Part shown: positions 55,717 to 64,000 of the stretch, in pieces | How positions within the stretch are numbered: the first letter of the stretch is position 1 | Layout of the letters: every line of letters begins with the position of its first letter | NCBI RefSeq assembly: GCF_001719045.1 | Contig: NZ_CP015423.1 | Span: 4,153,501-4,217,500, forward strand | Source of the DNA: Paenibacillus polymyxa | GTDB taxonomy: Bacteria; Bacillota; Bacilli; Paenibacillales; Paenibacillaceae | Length of the DNA stretch: 64,000 nt | Reading direction: 5' to 3' | The notes under the pieces: generated by a model | Seen by the model: only the letters and a program-made list of their open reading frames with translations | What the model was told of the DNA's origin: nothing | The model's database searches: none | Translations under genes and position numbers: made by a program

Positions 55717-56491
55717 TTTTTTCAAGTTGGTACATAACGAAAATCTGAAAATTTACCTGCGTGTGCGCACATGGATTATGCTGGGTCTGCTGGCGGTCAT
55801 CACGGCTGCGATTCCGATGCTGATTTCCCTGGTTTCCGATCAGGTCAGTGTGTGGGATGGAATTGCGTTGACGACGTTGTTTACATTTTTCCTCAATACG
55901 ACGTTTACGGTCATTGTAGCCGCTGATTCGGTGGCTGGTGAATTTACTTGGGGAACGATTAAGTTGTTACTCATCCGACCTTGGACTCGCAGCAAAATAT
56001 TGTTGTCCAAGTATATATCCGTGATTTTGTTCAGTTTGCTCGGAACGATCATTTTGATCTTGATGGTTACGCTGTCCTCATGGCTGATGTTATCCAAAGA
56101 TGCACCAGCGGGTTCTGTTCCGCTGTTCAGTGATCCGATATCTTATGTAACGCTGAACTTCTTGTATAGCTATATCGCCTTATTCGTGACGATGGCCTTT
56201 GCATTTATGCTATCCGCAGTTTTCCGTTCCAGTGCCTTGGCGATTGGGCTGTCGTTGTTCATGATGTTCACCAAAACAGTCTATAACTCTATTGGCTTGT
56301 TCAGCACAGATCGTTATGAATGGACCAAATACGTACTATTTACACATATGGATCTGAAAAAATATCTAGATATGCCGCCGGGAACAGTAAGTTCCAGTCT
56401 AACCTTTTCGCTCACCGTGCTGGCCGCCTATTATGTGATTTTTATCGCCATTGCCTGGGTGGTTTTCGTAAAACGGGATGTTTCGACCTAA
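55709..56491 (+). CDS. ABC-2-type transporter permease
   Basis: 260 aa with six membrane segments, starting FFKLVHNENLKIYLRVRTWIML as usual for this family, and AGEFTWGTIKLLLIRPWTRSKILLSKY in the first cytoplasmic loop. TTG 55709 after GGGAGGCGGG overlaps the ATPase stop by 8 nt, which indicates coupling. Followed by a strong terminator. Confidence 0.92.
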   Translation: MADFFKLVHNENLKIYLRVRTWIMLGLLAVITAAIPMLISLVSDQVSVWDGIALTTLFTFFLNTTFTVIVAADSVAGEFTWGTIKLLLIRPWTRSKILLSKYISVILFSLLGTIILILMVTLSSWLMLSKDAPAGSVPLFSDPISYVTLNFLYSYIALFVTMAFAFMLSAVFRSSALAIGLSLFMMFTKTVYNSIGLFSTDRYEWTKYVLFTHMDLKKYLDMPPGTVSSSLTFSLTVLAAYYVIFIAIAWVVFVKRDVST

Positions 56492-56514
56492 ATGGAAGTG
56501 CCATAGAGTAACAC

Positions 56515-56555
56515 AAAGGACGTTCAAATGCCTAGCATTTGGACGTCCTTTTTAT
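56515..56555 (+). terminator. Terminator of the ABC exporter operon
   Basis: AAAGGACGT.CAAATGC pairs with GCATTTG.ACGTCCTTT around CTA and ends in Ts. Confidence 0.9.
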
Positions 56556-56733
56556 TATTTCAGGAATTTGCAAAATATTCATTTTACGCTATTTTATCCT
56601 GTATCTATGTTATTTTTGCTGCACATTCTGAGCGTAGGGGTATATTGTAATCTATTTTCAGCAACAATCAATCAATAGGGTCATTTTGCGTTTAAAGAGG
56701 TAGAGAGAACAGAACAGAGGGGGGCCGCATGAT

Positions 56734-57819
56734 ATGCTGCAAAATAATCGTTTTTTTCGTCTGACTACTGGTATTGTCATGCTATTACTCATCATTTACT
56801 TGGGTACCAAAGTAAGCTTTATATTCAGTCCTCTCGTATCGTTGGTCAGCTTGCTGGTTGTACCGTTGATGCTATCTTTTTTCCTCTATTATTTATTGAG
56901 GCCGATTGTAGATGTAATGGAACGTAGAAAAATCAAACGATCTATCTCCATCTTGCTGATTTATTTGGTCATTGGAGTGTTATTGTTTGTTTTCTCATGG
57001 GGTGTGTGGCCTACGCTGCGTGATCAGGTAACCAATTTATTTGAAAATGCGCCGAAGCTCATTAAAAGTCTGGTTGATCAATTGAGCCAATGGCGGCATA
57101 ATCAATCCTTGAGACAAGTGCTGCCTCCGGGTGAAGACCCGCTGTCACAACTGTCAGATACGTTGAACGAAGCTTTTTCGACACTGTCTGATTACTCGGT
57201 AAAGCTGGTATCGTTCGTATCCTACTTTTTTATCGTATTGGCTACTTTTCCCATATTGCTCTATTACATGCTGAAGGAAGGAAGCAAGTTTGGCCCTAAA
57301 ATGCTAAACTTCTTTCCTAAAAAATATCACAAAGACGCGTTGGAGGTCATGGAAGATATCGATAGCGCGCTCAGCAGCTTTATCGTGAGTCGGGTGCTGA
57401 TCAATGTCGCGTTGGGTGTGATGATGTTCCTTGGATTTTTAATTATAGGTTTGCCTTATGCCTTGCTGCTCGCCGTTATTTCGATTTTTCTTAATTTTAT
57501 TCCCTATGTGGGGGCAGTGGCTGCTTCTATACCTGTAGTTATTATTGGATTTCTCGAATCACCTTCGATGGCGCTCTGGTCGCTGGTCGTGGTGATTGCT
57601 GCACAGCAAATTCAGGATAATTGGCTGTCACCTATAGTTTTTGGCAAGCAGCTGGATATTCATCCGTTGACAGTCGTTATTTTACTGTTGGTTGGTGGCG
57701 ACCTGCTCGGGATTCTGGGCATCATTTTGGTGATTCCATTGTATATGTGCGGAAAAATTGTCATACGTAAGGTGTACCAATTATTTTTGGAACGCAGAGT
57801 GGAGGATATTATGGAATGA
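56734..57819 (+). CDS. AI-2E/YtvI-family transporter
   Basis: 361-aa membrane protein with about seven segments. LVVPLMLSFFLYYLLRPIVDVMERRKIKRSISILLIY near the start and FIPYVGAVAASIPVVIIG plus QQIQDNWLSPIVFGKQLDIHPL in the second half are hallmarks. In Bacillus, YtvI is tied to sporulation; other members export AI-2-like solutes. No neighbour narrows the role. ATG 56734 has GAGGGGGG upstream. Converges on the bactofilin gene. Confidence 0.88.
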   Translation: MLQNNRFFRLTTGIVMLLLIIYLGTKVSFIFSPLVSLVSLLVVPLMLSFFLYYLLRPIVDVMERRKIKRSISILLIYLVIGVLLFVFSWGVWPTLRDQVTNLFENAPKLIKSLVDQLSQWRHNQSLRQVLPPGEDPLSQLSDTLNEAFSTLSDYSVKLVSFVSYFFIVLATFPILLYYMLKEGSKFGPKMLNFFPKKYHKDALEVMEDIDSALSSFIVSRVLINVALGVMMFLGFLIIGLPYALLLAVISIFLNFIPYVGAVAASIPVVIIGFLESPSMALWSLVVVIAAQQIQDNWLSPIVFGKQLDIHPLTVVILLLVGGDLLGILGIILVIPLYMCGKIVIRKVYQLFLERRVEDIME

Positions 57820-57837
57820 ATGGAGTGTATACTGATT

Positions 57838-58299
57838 TTATCCTGCTTCGGATTGCAGATCGGCTTGGCTGTCCTCCCTGTTTTTGCTGAAACTAGATTG
57901 GGTTTCGTCGTTTGACTCATCCGTAGAAGTTGACAACTCTACATCCTTTGTTCGGTTCATTTGACTTGTGCCGTCCAGTACACCGCCTTCAGATATGACC
58001 AATGCAGCGGTCGCCGTATTTCCGTACAGTTCACCTGTCGGCGTAATGGTCAGTCGTCCTTCTGTAGTAATGCTGCCGAACACCTTACCGGCAAGAATGA
58101 CGTCTTGTGCGATGATGTCCGAACGTACCACAGCAGATTCTCCAATGACGACAGTACGAGTGCTGCGGATATCGCCCTGAAAATGACCGTCAATCCGAAT
58201 ATTGGCCTCTGCCTCAACTGTACCTTCAAAGCTGGTGCCATTAGCGAGCAGTGTATCCATAGCTGGGGCGGAGAGCTTTTTTTTGGATTCCTTGAACAT
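57838..58299 (-). CDS. Bactofilin
   Basis: 153 aa. A central beta-helix with repeating LANGTSFEGTVEAEANIRIDG, GDIRSTRTVVIGESAVV, DIIAQDVILAGKVFGSIT, TGELYGNTATAALVISEGG is flanked by short tails; the C-terminal tail is Ser/Asp/Glu-rich. Bactofilins polymerise without nucleotide and place wall enzymes or extracellular structures. It follows an M23 peptidase gene by 45 bp on the same strand, the common bactofilin/peptidase pairing. Confidence 0.93.
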   Translation of the reverse strand: MFKESKKKLSAPAMDTLLANGTSFEGTVEAEANIRIDGHFQGDIRSTRTVVIGESAVVRSDIIAQDVILAGKVFGSITTEGRLTITPTGELYGNTATAALVISEGGVLDGTSQMNRTKDVELSTSTDESNDETQSSFSKNREDSQADLQSEAG

Positions 58300-58344
58300 G
58301 ATGGTTTTCCCCCAATCTTTTATTGTAAGGATTTTGAAAAGTCC

Positions 58345-59376
58345 TCATTGTACATACAGTAATGGATCGACAGGTTGGTTATGCTTGACGATCTGAAAAT
58401 GAAGATGAGGTCCCGTGCTTCTCCCGGTACTTCCTAACAGACCGATGGTCTGTCCTTTGTGGACACGATCTCCCGGAGCCACCTGCATGCCGCTCAGGTG
58501 CATATACCAGCTCTGGAGTCCGTCAGGATGCTGGATGATGATGCACTTGCCGCGGGCTCCGCTAGAAGCAGCCTCCAAGACGGTACCTGCTCCTGCTGCA
58601 TAGACTGGATCACCGGTTTGTCCGGCAATGTCCACGCCTGAATGAAAGGCAGATCTACCCGTAAAAGGGTCGCTGCGATAGCCGAAGCTGGAGGTCATTC
58701 GCCGTGAACCTACAGGCCAAACGGAGGGATTCCCTTGTTCGGCAAGAGCCAGCCTACGGGTCTGGAGTAGCTGTGCGGCTTGTTTGCGCTCCAGATTCTG
58801 CTGTACGGCATTTGCTTGCTGAATAGAGCGGGGAACCGTACGTTCCACCGTGTCCAACAGAGATTCGATCTCCTGAAAATCATCCATTGCCTGGCGAGTT
58901 AGGAGGGCAGTATTTTCATGCACTGCGATCAGTTCACCTCCAATATGGCCGGAAGCATCCCAGGAGAGCGGCGTCATGGTCTTTTTATGGTTACTTGTGG
59001 CAGATGAGTTTCCGTGTTTACGAATGAATTGCTGCATTTGTTGTTCCAGCTCTGTTACGCGCTGAAGGCGTTCACGAATATTGGTGGCTTGATTCGTCAG
59101 CTCCATGACTTCCTGCCGTAGTCGCCCAATGGCTGCATCCTTGTCCGCTACCGTGACCTCCATCTGCAAACTCTGGACAGCAAGATTCGTTTCCATTTGG
59201 GAGATAATATGGGAAGAACGGATTTGCAGCCCGATCACGAGTGTAGAGATAGACGCGATCACAAGAGTTGGGACGAGAATGACAGCGGCTGTAGAGCATT
59301 GTAGCTGCTTGGGCGGTTGCTGTGCATCCCGAATAACAAGCAGGGTCATCCGGCGATTTAGGCTTCCTTTTTTCAT
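58345..59376 (-). CDS. M23-family peptidase, membrane-anchored
   Basis: 343 aa. One N-terminal membrane helix (about 27-49), a long coiled-coil (about 60-200), then a LytM/M23 domain with SSFGYRSDPFTGRSAFHSGVDIAG (first His and Asp), GKCIIIQHPDGLQSWYMHLS and STGRSTGPHLHFQI (the HLH). All zinc ligands appear present. Cleaves peptidoglycan peptides; pairs with the bactofilin that would position it. GGAG lies upstream on this strand. Confidence 0.93.
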   Translation of the reverse strand: MKKGSLNRRMTLLVIRDAQQPPKQLQCSTAAVILVPTLVIASISTLVIGLQIRSSHIISQMETNLAVQSLQMEVTVADKDAAIGRLRQEVMELTNQATNIRERLQRVTELEQQMQQFIRKHGNSSATSNHKKTMTPLSWDASGHIGGELIAVHENTALLTRQAMDDFQEIESLLDTVERTVPRSIQQANAVQQNLERKQAAQLLQTRRLALAEQGNPSVWPVGSRRMTSSFGYRSDPFTGRSAFHSGVDIAGQTGDPVYAAGAGTVLEAASSGARGKCIIIQHPDGLQSWYMHLSGMQVAPGDRVHKGQTIGLLGSTGRSTGPHLHFQIVKHNQPVDPLLYVQ

Positions 59377-59481
59377 AATCGCTCCTTTCCGGACATCGCT
59401 CCTATAGTGCTTGGTTACTATCTATTCAGCTTAAGAGGCAAACATGTCAAAAAAATTGGAGCTTAGTATAAAACGTAGATG

Positions 59482-59499
59482 AGGATTTTGCAAAATCCT
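59482..59499 (+). promoter_or_regulatory. 18-bp perfect palindrome, candidate operator copy 2 (before cls)
   Basis: AGGATTTTGCAAAATCCT, identical to the core of the palindrome at 17740-17757. It lies 24 bp before the cardiolipin synthase start, downstream of a possible -10 (TATAAA near 59468). Confidence 0.5.
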
Positions 59500-59522
59500 A
59501 AGATATATAAGGAGGCTTAGAA

Positions 59523-60953
59523 ATGCTGTGGTTGCTGTTGGTTTTAATTGTTTTTATTTTTCAGACCGGGACGATCCTGCTCTTTGAATTTCGCAAGCCG
59601 TCCAAAGCGGTAGCCTGGCTCTTTATTTTGTTTTGCTTCCCGCTCATTGGCTTTGTCGTGTACTACTTTGTTGCACAGGATTATCAGAAGCGCAAAATGG
59701 TCCGAAAAGGGGGATCACAGCTGTTTCGTGAATTTCGCGAGCGTCTGTGGGCGCAATCCAAAGTGATTGAACATGTGGAGCAAATGCATAATCCTCATTT
59801 CAAGCATCAGGAGCGGCTGTTTAACCAGTTAATTCGCATGTCGGAAAACCCGTTGACTGGATGTAATCGCACACGTGTGCTGACGAACGGGGAGGAAACC
59901 TTCGAGGCTATGCTGACAGCGATGGAACATGCACAGCATCATATCCATGTGGAGTTTTACATATTTCGGGCCGATGAAATCGGAAGAAAGTTTCAAGAGG
60001 TCATGATCCGCAAGGCACGTGAGGGAGTAAAGGTACGATTCGTTGTGGACGGTGTAGGAAGCTATAATTTGCCTTATTCCTTTATTCGTACCTGTAGTGA
60101 GGCGGGAGTGGAATTTCATTATTTTCTACCTCCGTTTTTCGCCACGTTGGATCGCCGGATTAACTATCGCAATCACAGGAAAATCGTGGTGGTGGACGGC
60201 ATGATTGGATTTGTGGGTGGGATTAACATAGGCGACGATTATCTCGGAAAATACCCCAAAGTGGGATTTTGGAGGGATACGCATTTGCAGATTGAAGGAG
60301 ATAGCGTCTATTTTCTGCAAAATGCATTTCTTAGCGACTGGAAGCTGGCCTCAGGGGAGAGATTGATGGATGTGAATTTATTTCCTCCACATACCTGCAC
60401 CGGGGATGAGGAAGTACAGATTTTGAGCAGTGGTCCCGATCAGGTATGGGATACGATTCAGGAAATGTGTTTTGGTGCGCTCACGGTTGCCAAAAAGCGG
60501 ATTTGGATTACGACGCCGTATTTTATTCCCGATCCGGGGATTCATGAGGCGCTCAAGCTGGCAGCAGTCAGTGGCGTAGATGTGAAAATTATTATTCCCT
60601 ACCAATCTGATTCGAAGCTGGTTCATCTGGCGTCTTTATCCTATGTGCAAGAATTGTTGGAGACAGGGGTGGAGTTCTACCAATATCGAAAAGGATTTAT
60701 TCACGCCAAAGTGGTGATTGTCGATGATTTACTCGGCTCGGTCGGGACCGCCAATATGGACATGCGCAGCTTTTTCTATAATTTTGAGTTGACCGCTGTA
60801 GTTTTTGCTAATTCAGCGCTGGAACGGCTTTCGGCAGATTTTGTAGAGGACATTTCCAACTCCTCACGCATTGATTTGAACGTGTTCCGCAGACGGCCTC
60901 GATCTCAGAAAACAGCTGAAATTCTAACTCGCATGCTCTCTCCACTCCTTTAA
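59523..60953 (+). CDS. cls: Cardiolipin synthase
   Basis: 476 aa, two N-terminal membrane helices (about 2-20 and 30-49) and two PLD phosphatidyl-transfer domains with intact HxKx4D motifs: His218-Lys220-Asp225 (NHRKIVVVDG) and His394-Lys396-Asp401 (IHAKVVIVDD). Condenses two phosphatidylglycerols to cardiolipin at the membrane. AAGGAGG is 8 nt before the ATG. Divergent from the M23 peptidase gene. Confidence 0.96.
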   Translation: MLWLLLVLIVFIFQTGTILLFEFRKPSKAVAWLFILFCFPLIGFVVYYFVAQDYQKRKMVRKGGSQLFREFRERLWAQSKVIEHVEQMHNPHFKHQERLFNQLIRMSENPLTGCNRTRVLTNGEETFEAMLTAMEHAQHHIHVEFYIFRADEIGRKFQEVMIRKAREGVKVRFVVDGVGSYNLPYSFIRTCSEAGVEFHYFLPPFFATLDRRINYRNHRKIVVVDGMIGFVGGINIGDDYLGKYPKVGFWRDTHLQIEGDSVYFLQNAFLSDWKLASGERLMDVNLFPPHTCTGDEEVQILSSGPDQVWDTIQEMCFGALTVAKKRIWITTPYFIPDPGIHEALKLAAVSGVDVKIIIPYQSDSKLVHLASLSYVQELLETGVEFYQYRKGFIHAKVVIVDDLLGSVGTANMDMRSFFYNFELTAVVFANSALERLSADFVEDISNSSRIDLNVFRRRPRSQKTAEILTRMLSPLL

Positions 60954-61023
60954 AGGCGATTTTCGACGTTTTTATCGCTATAATCCCACTTTATTGTGAT
61001 TTATGTGCTCTTTGCTAACTTTT

Positions 61024-61053
61024 TTGCGCAAAATCGCAGTTTTATGGTATACT
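61024..61053 (+). promoter_or_regulatory. Promoter of the YitT-family gene
   Basis: TTGCGC (61024-61029), 18-bp spacer, TATACT (61048-61053). Confidence 0.55.
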
Positions 61054-61083
61054 ATTCATATAACACAAGCGCGGTAAAGGAGA

Positions 61084-61110
61084 GGGGACTGCGGATAGCA
61101 GCCCCTTTTT
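61084..61110 (+). terminator. Hairpin with T run inside the leader, possible attenuator
   Basis: GGGGACTGC pairs with GCAGCCCC (one bulged A), then five Ts. It lies between the promoter above and the ATG at 61149, so some transcripts should stop here. Confidence 0.6.
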
Positions 61111-61148
61111 CGGTCCAATATACCATACTGTAACGGGGGGATTTATAT

Positions 61149-62093
61149 ATGAGTGTAGTGAGCAAGGAAGTCCAAAATCTGTCTGAGATCACAGATGTGA
61201 CCGGAGAGTTGACCAAGATCAGCAAAATTCCAGCTAATCCGAAGAACAAAGTAAAACGCCTGTTTCAGCGTGCAGCCATGATTGTGGTTGGTGCAGCTTT
61301 GATGGCAGTGGGATTGGAAATATTTCTGGTTCCTAACGGCGTTATTGACGGAGGCGTTACAGGTATTTCCATCATGGCCTCCAAGATTACTGGCTATCCG
61401 CTCGGTATTTTCCTGACCCTGTTGAACCTTCCATTTTTACTTATCGGCTACAAACAAATCGGTAAAACCTTCGCTTTATCCACATTATTCGGTATCGTCG
61501 TTATGTCCATCGGAACCGCGTTACTTCACAATGTAAGTGCATTGACTCCTGGCGAACCGCTGCTCGGCGCTATTTTTGGGGGCGTTATTCTCGGTGTTGG
61601 GGTGGGTCTTGTGATTCGGTCCGGCGGCTCGCTGGATGGGACAGAGATCGTAGCTATTCTCGTCAGTGAAAAAACTCCTTTTTCGGTCGGTGAGATCGTA
61701 CTGTTCGTTAATATCTTCATTCTGGGAAGTGCAGGTTTTGTGTTCGGTTGGCCGAATGCTCTGTACTCCATGATTGCTTATTATATCGCCATGAAAATGA
61801 TTGATATTACGATTGAAGGTCTGGATCAGTCCAAATCGGTCTGGATTATTAGTGAAAAATACCGTGATATCGGGGATGCCCTGACAGACCGTCTTGGACG
61901 GGGCGTCACTTATCTGGAAGGTGAAGGCGGCTTTACGGGTGAAAGCAAGAAAGTGATTTTCGTCGTCATTACCCGACTGGAGGAAGCGAAGCTGAAGAGC
62001 ATCGTTGAAGATTGGGACCCGCACGCTTTCGTTGCGATCGGTAACATTCACGATGTGAAGGGCGGACGCTTTAAGAAAAAAGGAATACACTAG
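61149..62093 (+). CDS. YitT-family membrane protein (DUF161 + DUF2179)
   Basis: 314 aa. A hydrophilic N-terminal tail of about 40 residues precedes five or six membrane helices (GAALMAVGLEIFLVPNGVIDGGVTGISIM is diagnostic) and a cytoplasmic DUF2179 domain (GRGVTYLEGEGGFTGESKKVIFVVITRLE). The function of the family is not established. GGGGGG precedes the ATG. Confidence 0.9.
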   Translation: MSVVSKEVQNLSEITDVTGELTKISKIPANPKNKVKRLFQRAAMIVVGAALMAVGLEIFLVPNGVIDGGVTGISIMASKITGYPLGIFLTLLNLPFLLIGYKQIGKTFALSTLFGIVVMSIGTALLHNVSALTPGEPLLGAIFGGVILGVGVGLVIRSGGSLDGTEIVAILVSEKTPFSVGEIVLFVNIFILGSAGFVFGWPNALYSMIAYYIAMKMIDITIEGLDQSKSVWIISEKYRDIGDALTDRLGRGVTYLEGEGGFTGESKKVIFVVITRLEEAKLKSIVEDWDPHAFVAIGNIHDVKGGRFKKKGIH

Positions 62094-62096
62094 CGC

Positions 62097-62145
62097 AAGG
62101 GGACAATTTCTCAGCCTAATGGCTGCGGAGTTCGTCCCCTTTTTT
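62097..62145 (+). terminator. Terminator of the YitT-family gene
   Basis: AAGGGGAC pairs with GTCCCCTT, with inner AGCC/GGCT, and a run of six Ts. Confidence 0.88.
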
Positions 62146-62162
62146 GTTCTTCCAAGCATGGA

Positions 62163-63065
62163 TCAGGTTCGGTGTGCCTTGGTGCGCATATGCTTGAGGA
62201 CGTCTTCTACAGGCTGGGGAGGAACCTTGTCGATCAAGTCGCCTACCTGGTTTAGTCGTTCCTCAATATTCAGCAAATGGTAGTCAAGTGGTGATACATC
62301 TTGCCGTACCTCTTCCCAGGTTAGTGGAGTGGAGACCGTAGCGCCAGGGCGTGCCCGCGGGGTATAAGGAGCGGCCAGAGTTTTCCCCTGATAATGCTGC
62401 AAGTAATCAAAATAGATGGCTGTTCCACGATCCTTCTTTAACCGTTCGAGTGTGAACAGATGCGGGTGCTTTTCTGTCACAAACTGCCCGACTAATAGCC
62501 CGATGCTGCGAAGTTCATCGAAGGTTATGCCTGTACGGATCGGAACGATAATTTGTACACCTGTAGCCCCGGATGTTTTGGGGACGGAATCCAAACCAAG
62601 CGAAGCCAGTACTTCTCCGACAATAGAGGCGGCCTCCATAATACGTGGCTCCACCTCTCTGGATGGATCAAGGTCTATCATCCATTCACAGGGCAGCTTG
62701 CTTCCCGCTTCATGTAGAGAGGGGTGGAATTCCAACGCAGCCTGATTACCAAGCCAGAGGAGTTGTGGCAATTTGCCGAGCACGATATATTCAATACCAT
62801 CATGCAGAGCGGTTTCAATATAGTCTGGCCGAGGACGTGGGGCATTTTTTTGATAAAAAAAATCACCGTGAATCCCATGTGGCCAGCGGATGACGGTCAG
62901 CAGACGATGATGGCAATATTTGAGCAGGAAGGGAGCCAATACCGCGAGCTTGCGAAGATATAGCGCCTTAGTCACGCCTGCTTCAGGCCACAGCGGTTTA
63001 TCTGGGTTTGTGATAGGAATTTCCTGACCTTCAATGGTAATTGTACCTTTAACAGCTTGTCCCAT
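62163..63065 (-). CDS. LigD-type DNA polymerase/primase domain protein
   Basis: 300 aa, the stand-alone polymerase (POL) domain of the non-homologous end-joining protein LigD, of the archaeo-eukaryotic primase fold. Marks: ITNPDKPLWPEAGVTKALYL, the metal motif CEWMIDLDPSRE, KTSGATGVQIIVPI with its nucleotide contact, RGTAIYFDYLQH, and TLAAPYTPRARPGATVSTPLTW. No ligase or nuclease domain is fused and no Ku gene is adjacent in the window. AGGAGG lies upstream on this strand. Confidence 0.92.
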   Translation of the reverse strand: MGQAVKGTITIEGQEIPITNPDKPLWPEAGVTKALYLRKLAVLAPFLLKYCHHRLLTVIRWPHGIHGDFFYQKNAPRPRPDYIETALHDGIEYIVLGKLPQLLWLGNQAALEFHPSLHEAGSKLPCEWMIDLDPSREVEPRIMEAASIVGEVLASLGLDSVPKTSGATGVQIIVPIRTGITFDELRSIGLLVGQFVTEKHPHLFTLERLKKDRGTAIYFDYLQHYQGKTLAAPYTPRARPGATVSTPLTWEEVRQDVSPLDYHLLNIEERLNQVGDLIDKVPPQPVEDVLKHMRTKAHRT

Positions 63066-63186
63066 AGTGCTATCCTCCTTTGGTTAATATACAGCAAAAT
63101 CTTTATTTACAGGCTGATTGTTGAGCTCATAGATCTACATATGGTTTAACATGAACGTGAAGTGCTGAATTTATCCATCAAAGGGA

Positions 63187-63215
63187 TTGACAAGATACAC
63201 TATGTATCATAAATT
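63187..63215 (+). promoter_or_regulatory. Promoter of the sulfotransferase gene with XRE-type operator
   Basis: TTGACA (63187-63192), 17 bp, TAAATT (63210-63215). The spacer contains GATAC-ACTAT-GTATC (63194-63208), the same architecture as the block-2 promoter at 40499. Confidence 0.8.
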
Positions 63216-63224
63216 TATAATAAA

Positions 63225-63239
63225 AATACGATATGTATC
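63225..63239 (+). promoter_or_regulatory. Second operator of the sulfotransferase promoter
   Basis: AATAC-GATAT-GTATC, one mismatch from the perfect operator, 31 bp after the first (start to start). Confidence 0.6.
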
Positions 63240-63278
63240 TATCAAAGTGTCTTGAGCAGAGGTAGAGGAGGAGTTTGC

Positions 63279-64000
63279 TTGATTGAAAAGCAAGGCGGAG
63301 GGCTGGTATTCCTGTTAAGTGTCCCTCGGAGTGGAAGCTCGCTGCTTACCGCCATTTTGCAAAACCATTCCCGCCTGTTTGCCACGCAGGAAATGTGGTT
63401 TCTGCTCAGTTTATATGATCTTCCTCAGTCACATGCACGGCCATATGGAGGAACAGGGATACTTCGGCAATTTTTTGAAGGTATGGTCCCCCCCGACGTA
63501 TTGGAGCAGGCCTCCCGTTCGTATGCACTTGAAATATATAATGGTCTGCTTCAAGGAACAACAGCAGATATGCTTATCGACAAATCCCCGCGTTACTATA
63601 CGGTTTTAGAATTTATAGACCGTTTATTCCCTGCTGCCCGCAGGCTGTGGCTTATCCGGAATCCTTTGGCCATTGTGGCCTCATTCAAAAAGGTTAATCA
63701 GCTACGGCATGGACGTTTTCAACTGCTGGAGGAACTGGGGGGGCCGCATTTTAATATGAAAATGACGGATATTACGGTTGGTTTATTCCGTTATGCTCAT
63801 TATTTTGCTACACCTCATCCACTTGCATACCCGCTTAGGTATGAACAACTCGTATCCAATCCAACGATGGAGATCGAGAAGCTGTGCGATTTTCTGGGAA
63901 TCAAGTATGAGCTGGGGATGGAAAAGTACGGGGACTTTGCGGATACGCCCAAATCCAGTCTTTTTTATAGTATGGGAGCGGGTGATCCCTTCGTAGGAGA
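63279..64000 (+). CDS. Sulfotransferase-family protein (3' end cut off)
   Basis: Open to the window edge, 240 codons visible. The PAPS-binding 5' loop is clear (VFLLSVPRSGSSLLTAIL, about residues 10-27), as is the 3'-phosphate site LWLIRNPLAIVASFKK near residue 125; LRYEQLVSNPTMEIEKLCDFLG is the usual helix before the C-terminal part. Such enzymes transfer sulfate to carbohydrate, protein or small-molecule hydroxyls. TTG 63279 is chosen because GAGGAGGAG ends 5 nt upstream and no in-frame ATG fits before the PAPS loop. It lies 64 nt behind a promoter that matches that of polysaccharide block 2. Confidence 0.85.
   Translation, partial: MIEKQGGGLVFLLSVPRSGSSLLTAILQNHSRLFATQEMWFLLSLYDLPQSHARPYGGTGILRQFFEGMVPPDVLEQASRSYALEIYNGLLQGTTADMLIDKSPRYYTVLEFIDRLFPAARRLWLIRNPLAIVASFKKVNQLRHGRFQLLEELGGPHFNMKMTDITVGLFRYAHYFATPHPLAYPLRYEQLVSNPTMEIEKLCDFLGIKYELGMEKYGDFADTPKSSLFYSMGAGDPFVG

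Overview
The window looks like chromosome of a Paenibacillus of the P. polymyxa group. This is judged from protein content and gene order, since there is no rRNA to check. The genes are Firmicutes-type with strong AGGAGG ribosome binding sites and frequent GTG/TTG starts. The central 35 kb matches, in outline and from memory, the paenan (pep) exopolysaccharide locus of P. polymyxa. No tRNA, rRNA, CRISPR array or intact insertion sequence was seen.

Layout. (1) 1-10.7 kb is housekeeping and accessory: the end of a dipeptide/oligopeptide ABC importer operon (binding protein, two permeases), a dNTP triphosphohydrolase, a luciferase-like monooxygenase, a TRM11-type methyltransferase, a D-2-hydroxyacid dehydrogenase, the RNA 2',3'-cyclic phosphodiesterase ThpR, a SleB-type wall hydrolase and a UPF0173 metallo-hydrolase. 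(2) 11.2-15.8 kb is gltB, without gltD beside it. (3) 16.1-18.5 kb is a NarL-family sensor kinase and response regulator. (4) 18.8-54.1 kb is the exopolysaccharide region, all on + apart from one regulator. (5) 54.2-64 kb holds a small anchored protein, an ABC exporter, a YtvI-like transporter, a bactofilin/M23 peptidase pair, cardiolipin synthase, a YitT-family membrane protein, a LigD-type polymerase and the start of a sulfotransferase that runs off the edge.

The polysaccharide region is two parallel Wzx/Wzy-type assembly blocks. Block 1 (18.8-33.3 kb) has a chain-length modulator, BY-kinase, galU, priming phosphoglycosyltransferase, GT2, a polymerase, a GT26, a second polymerase, a flippase, four more glycosyltransferases and ugd. 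Block 2 (40.8-54.1 kb) has a second modulator, a second BY-kinase-like protein, a second priming transferase, fcl and gmd (GDP-fucose), a second flippase, an unrecognised zinc-ribbon protein, two GT4, a second GT26, a second ugd and an LCP ligase. Between them lie manC, a secreted GH26 mannanase behind a cyclic-di-GMP-I riboswitch, an extracytoplasmic clan-A-like glycosidase and an XRE repressor gene.

The most interesting points are these. The promoter before block 2 and the promoter before the sulfotransferase 22.7 kb away share the same -35/-10 and the same twin operators, so a small regulon of the local XRE repressor is likely. A family of about 112-bp imperfect palindromes has compensatory base changes; two inverted pairs bracket two non-coding islands, one of which folds like a structured RNA. 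A c-di-GMP riboswitch precedes a putative depolymerase. The second BY-kinase has a Lys-to-Arg P-loop. One 18-bp palindrome is shared by the two-component genes and cls.
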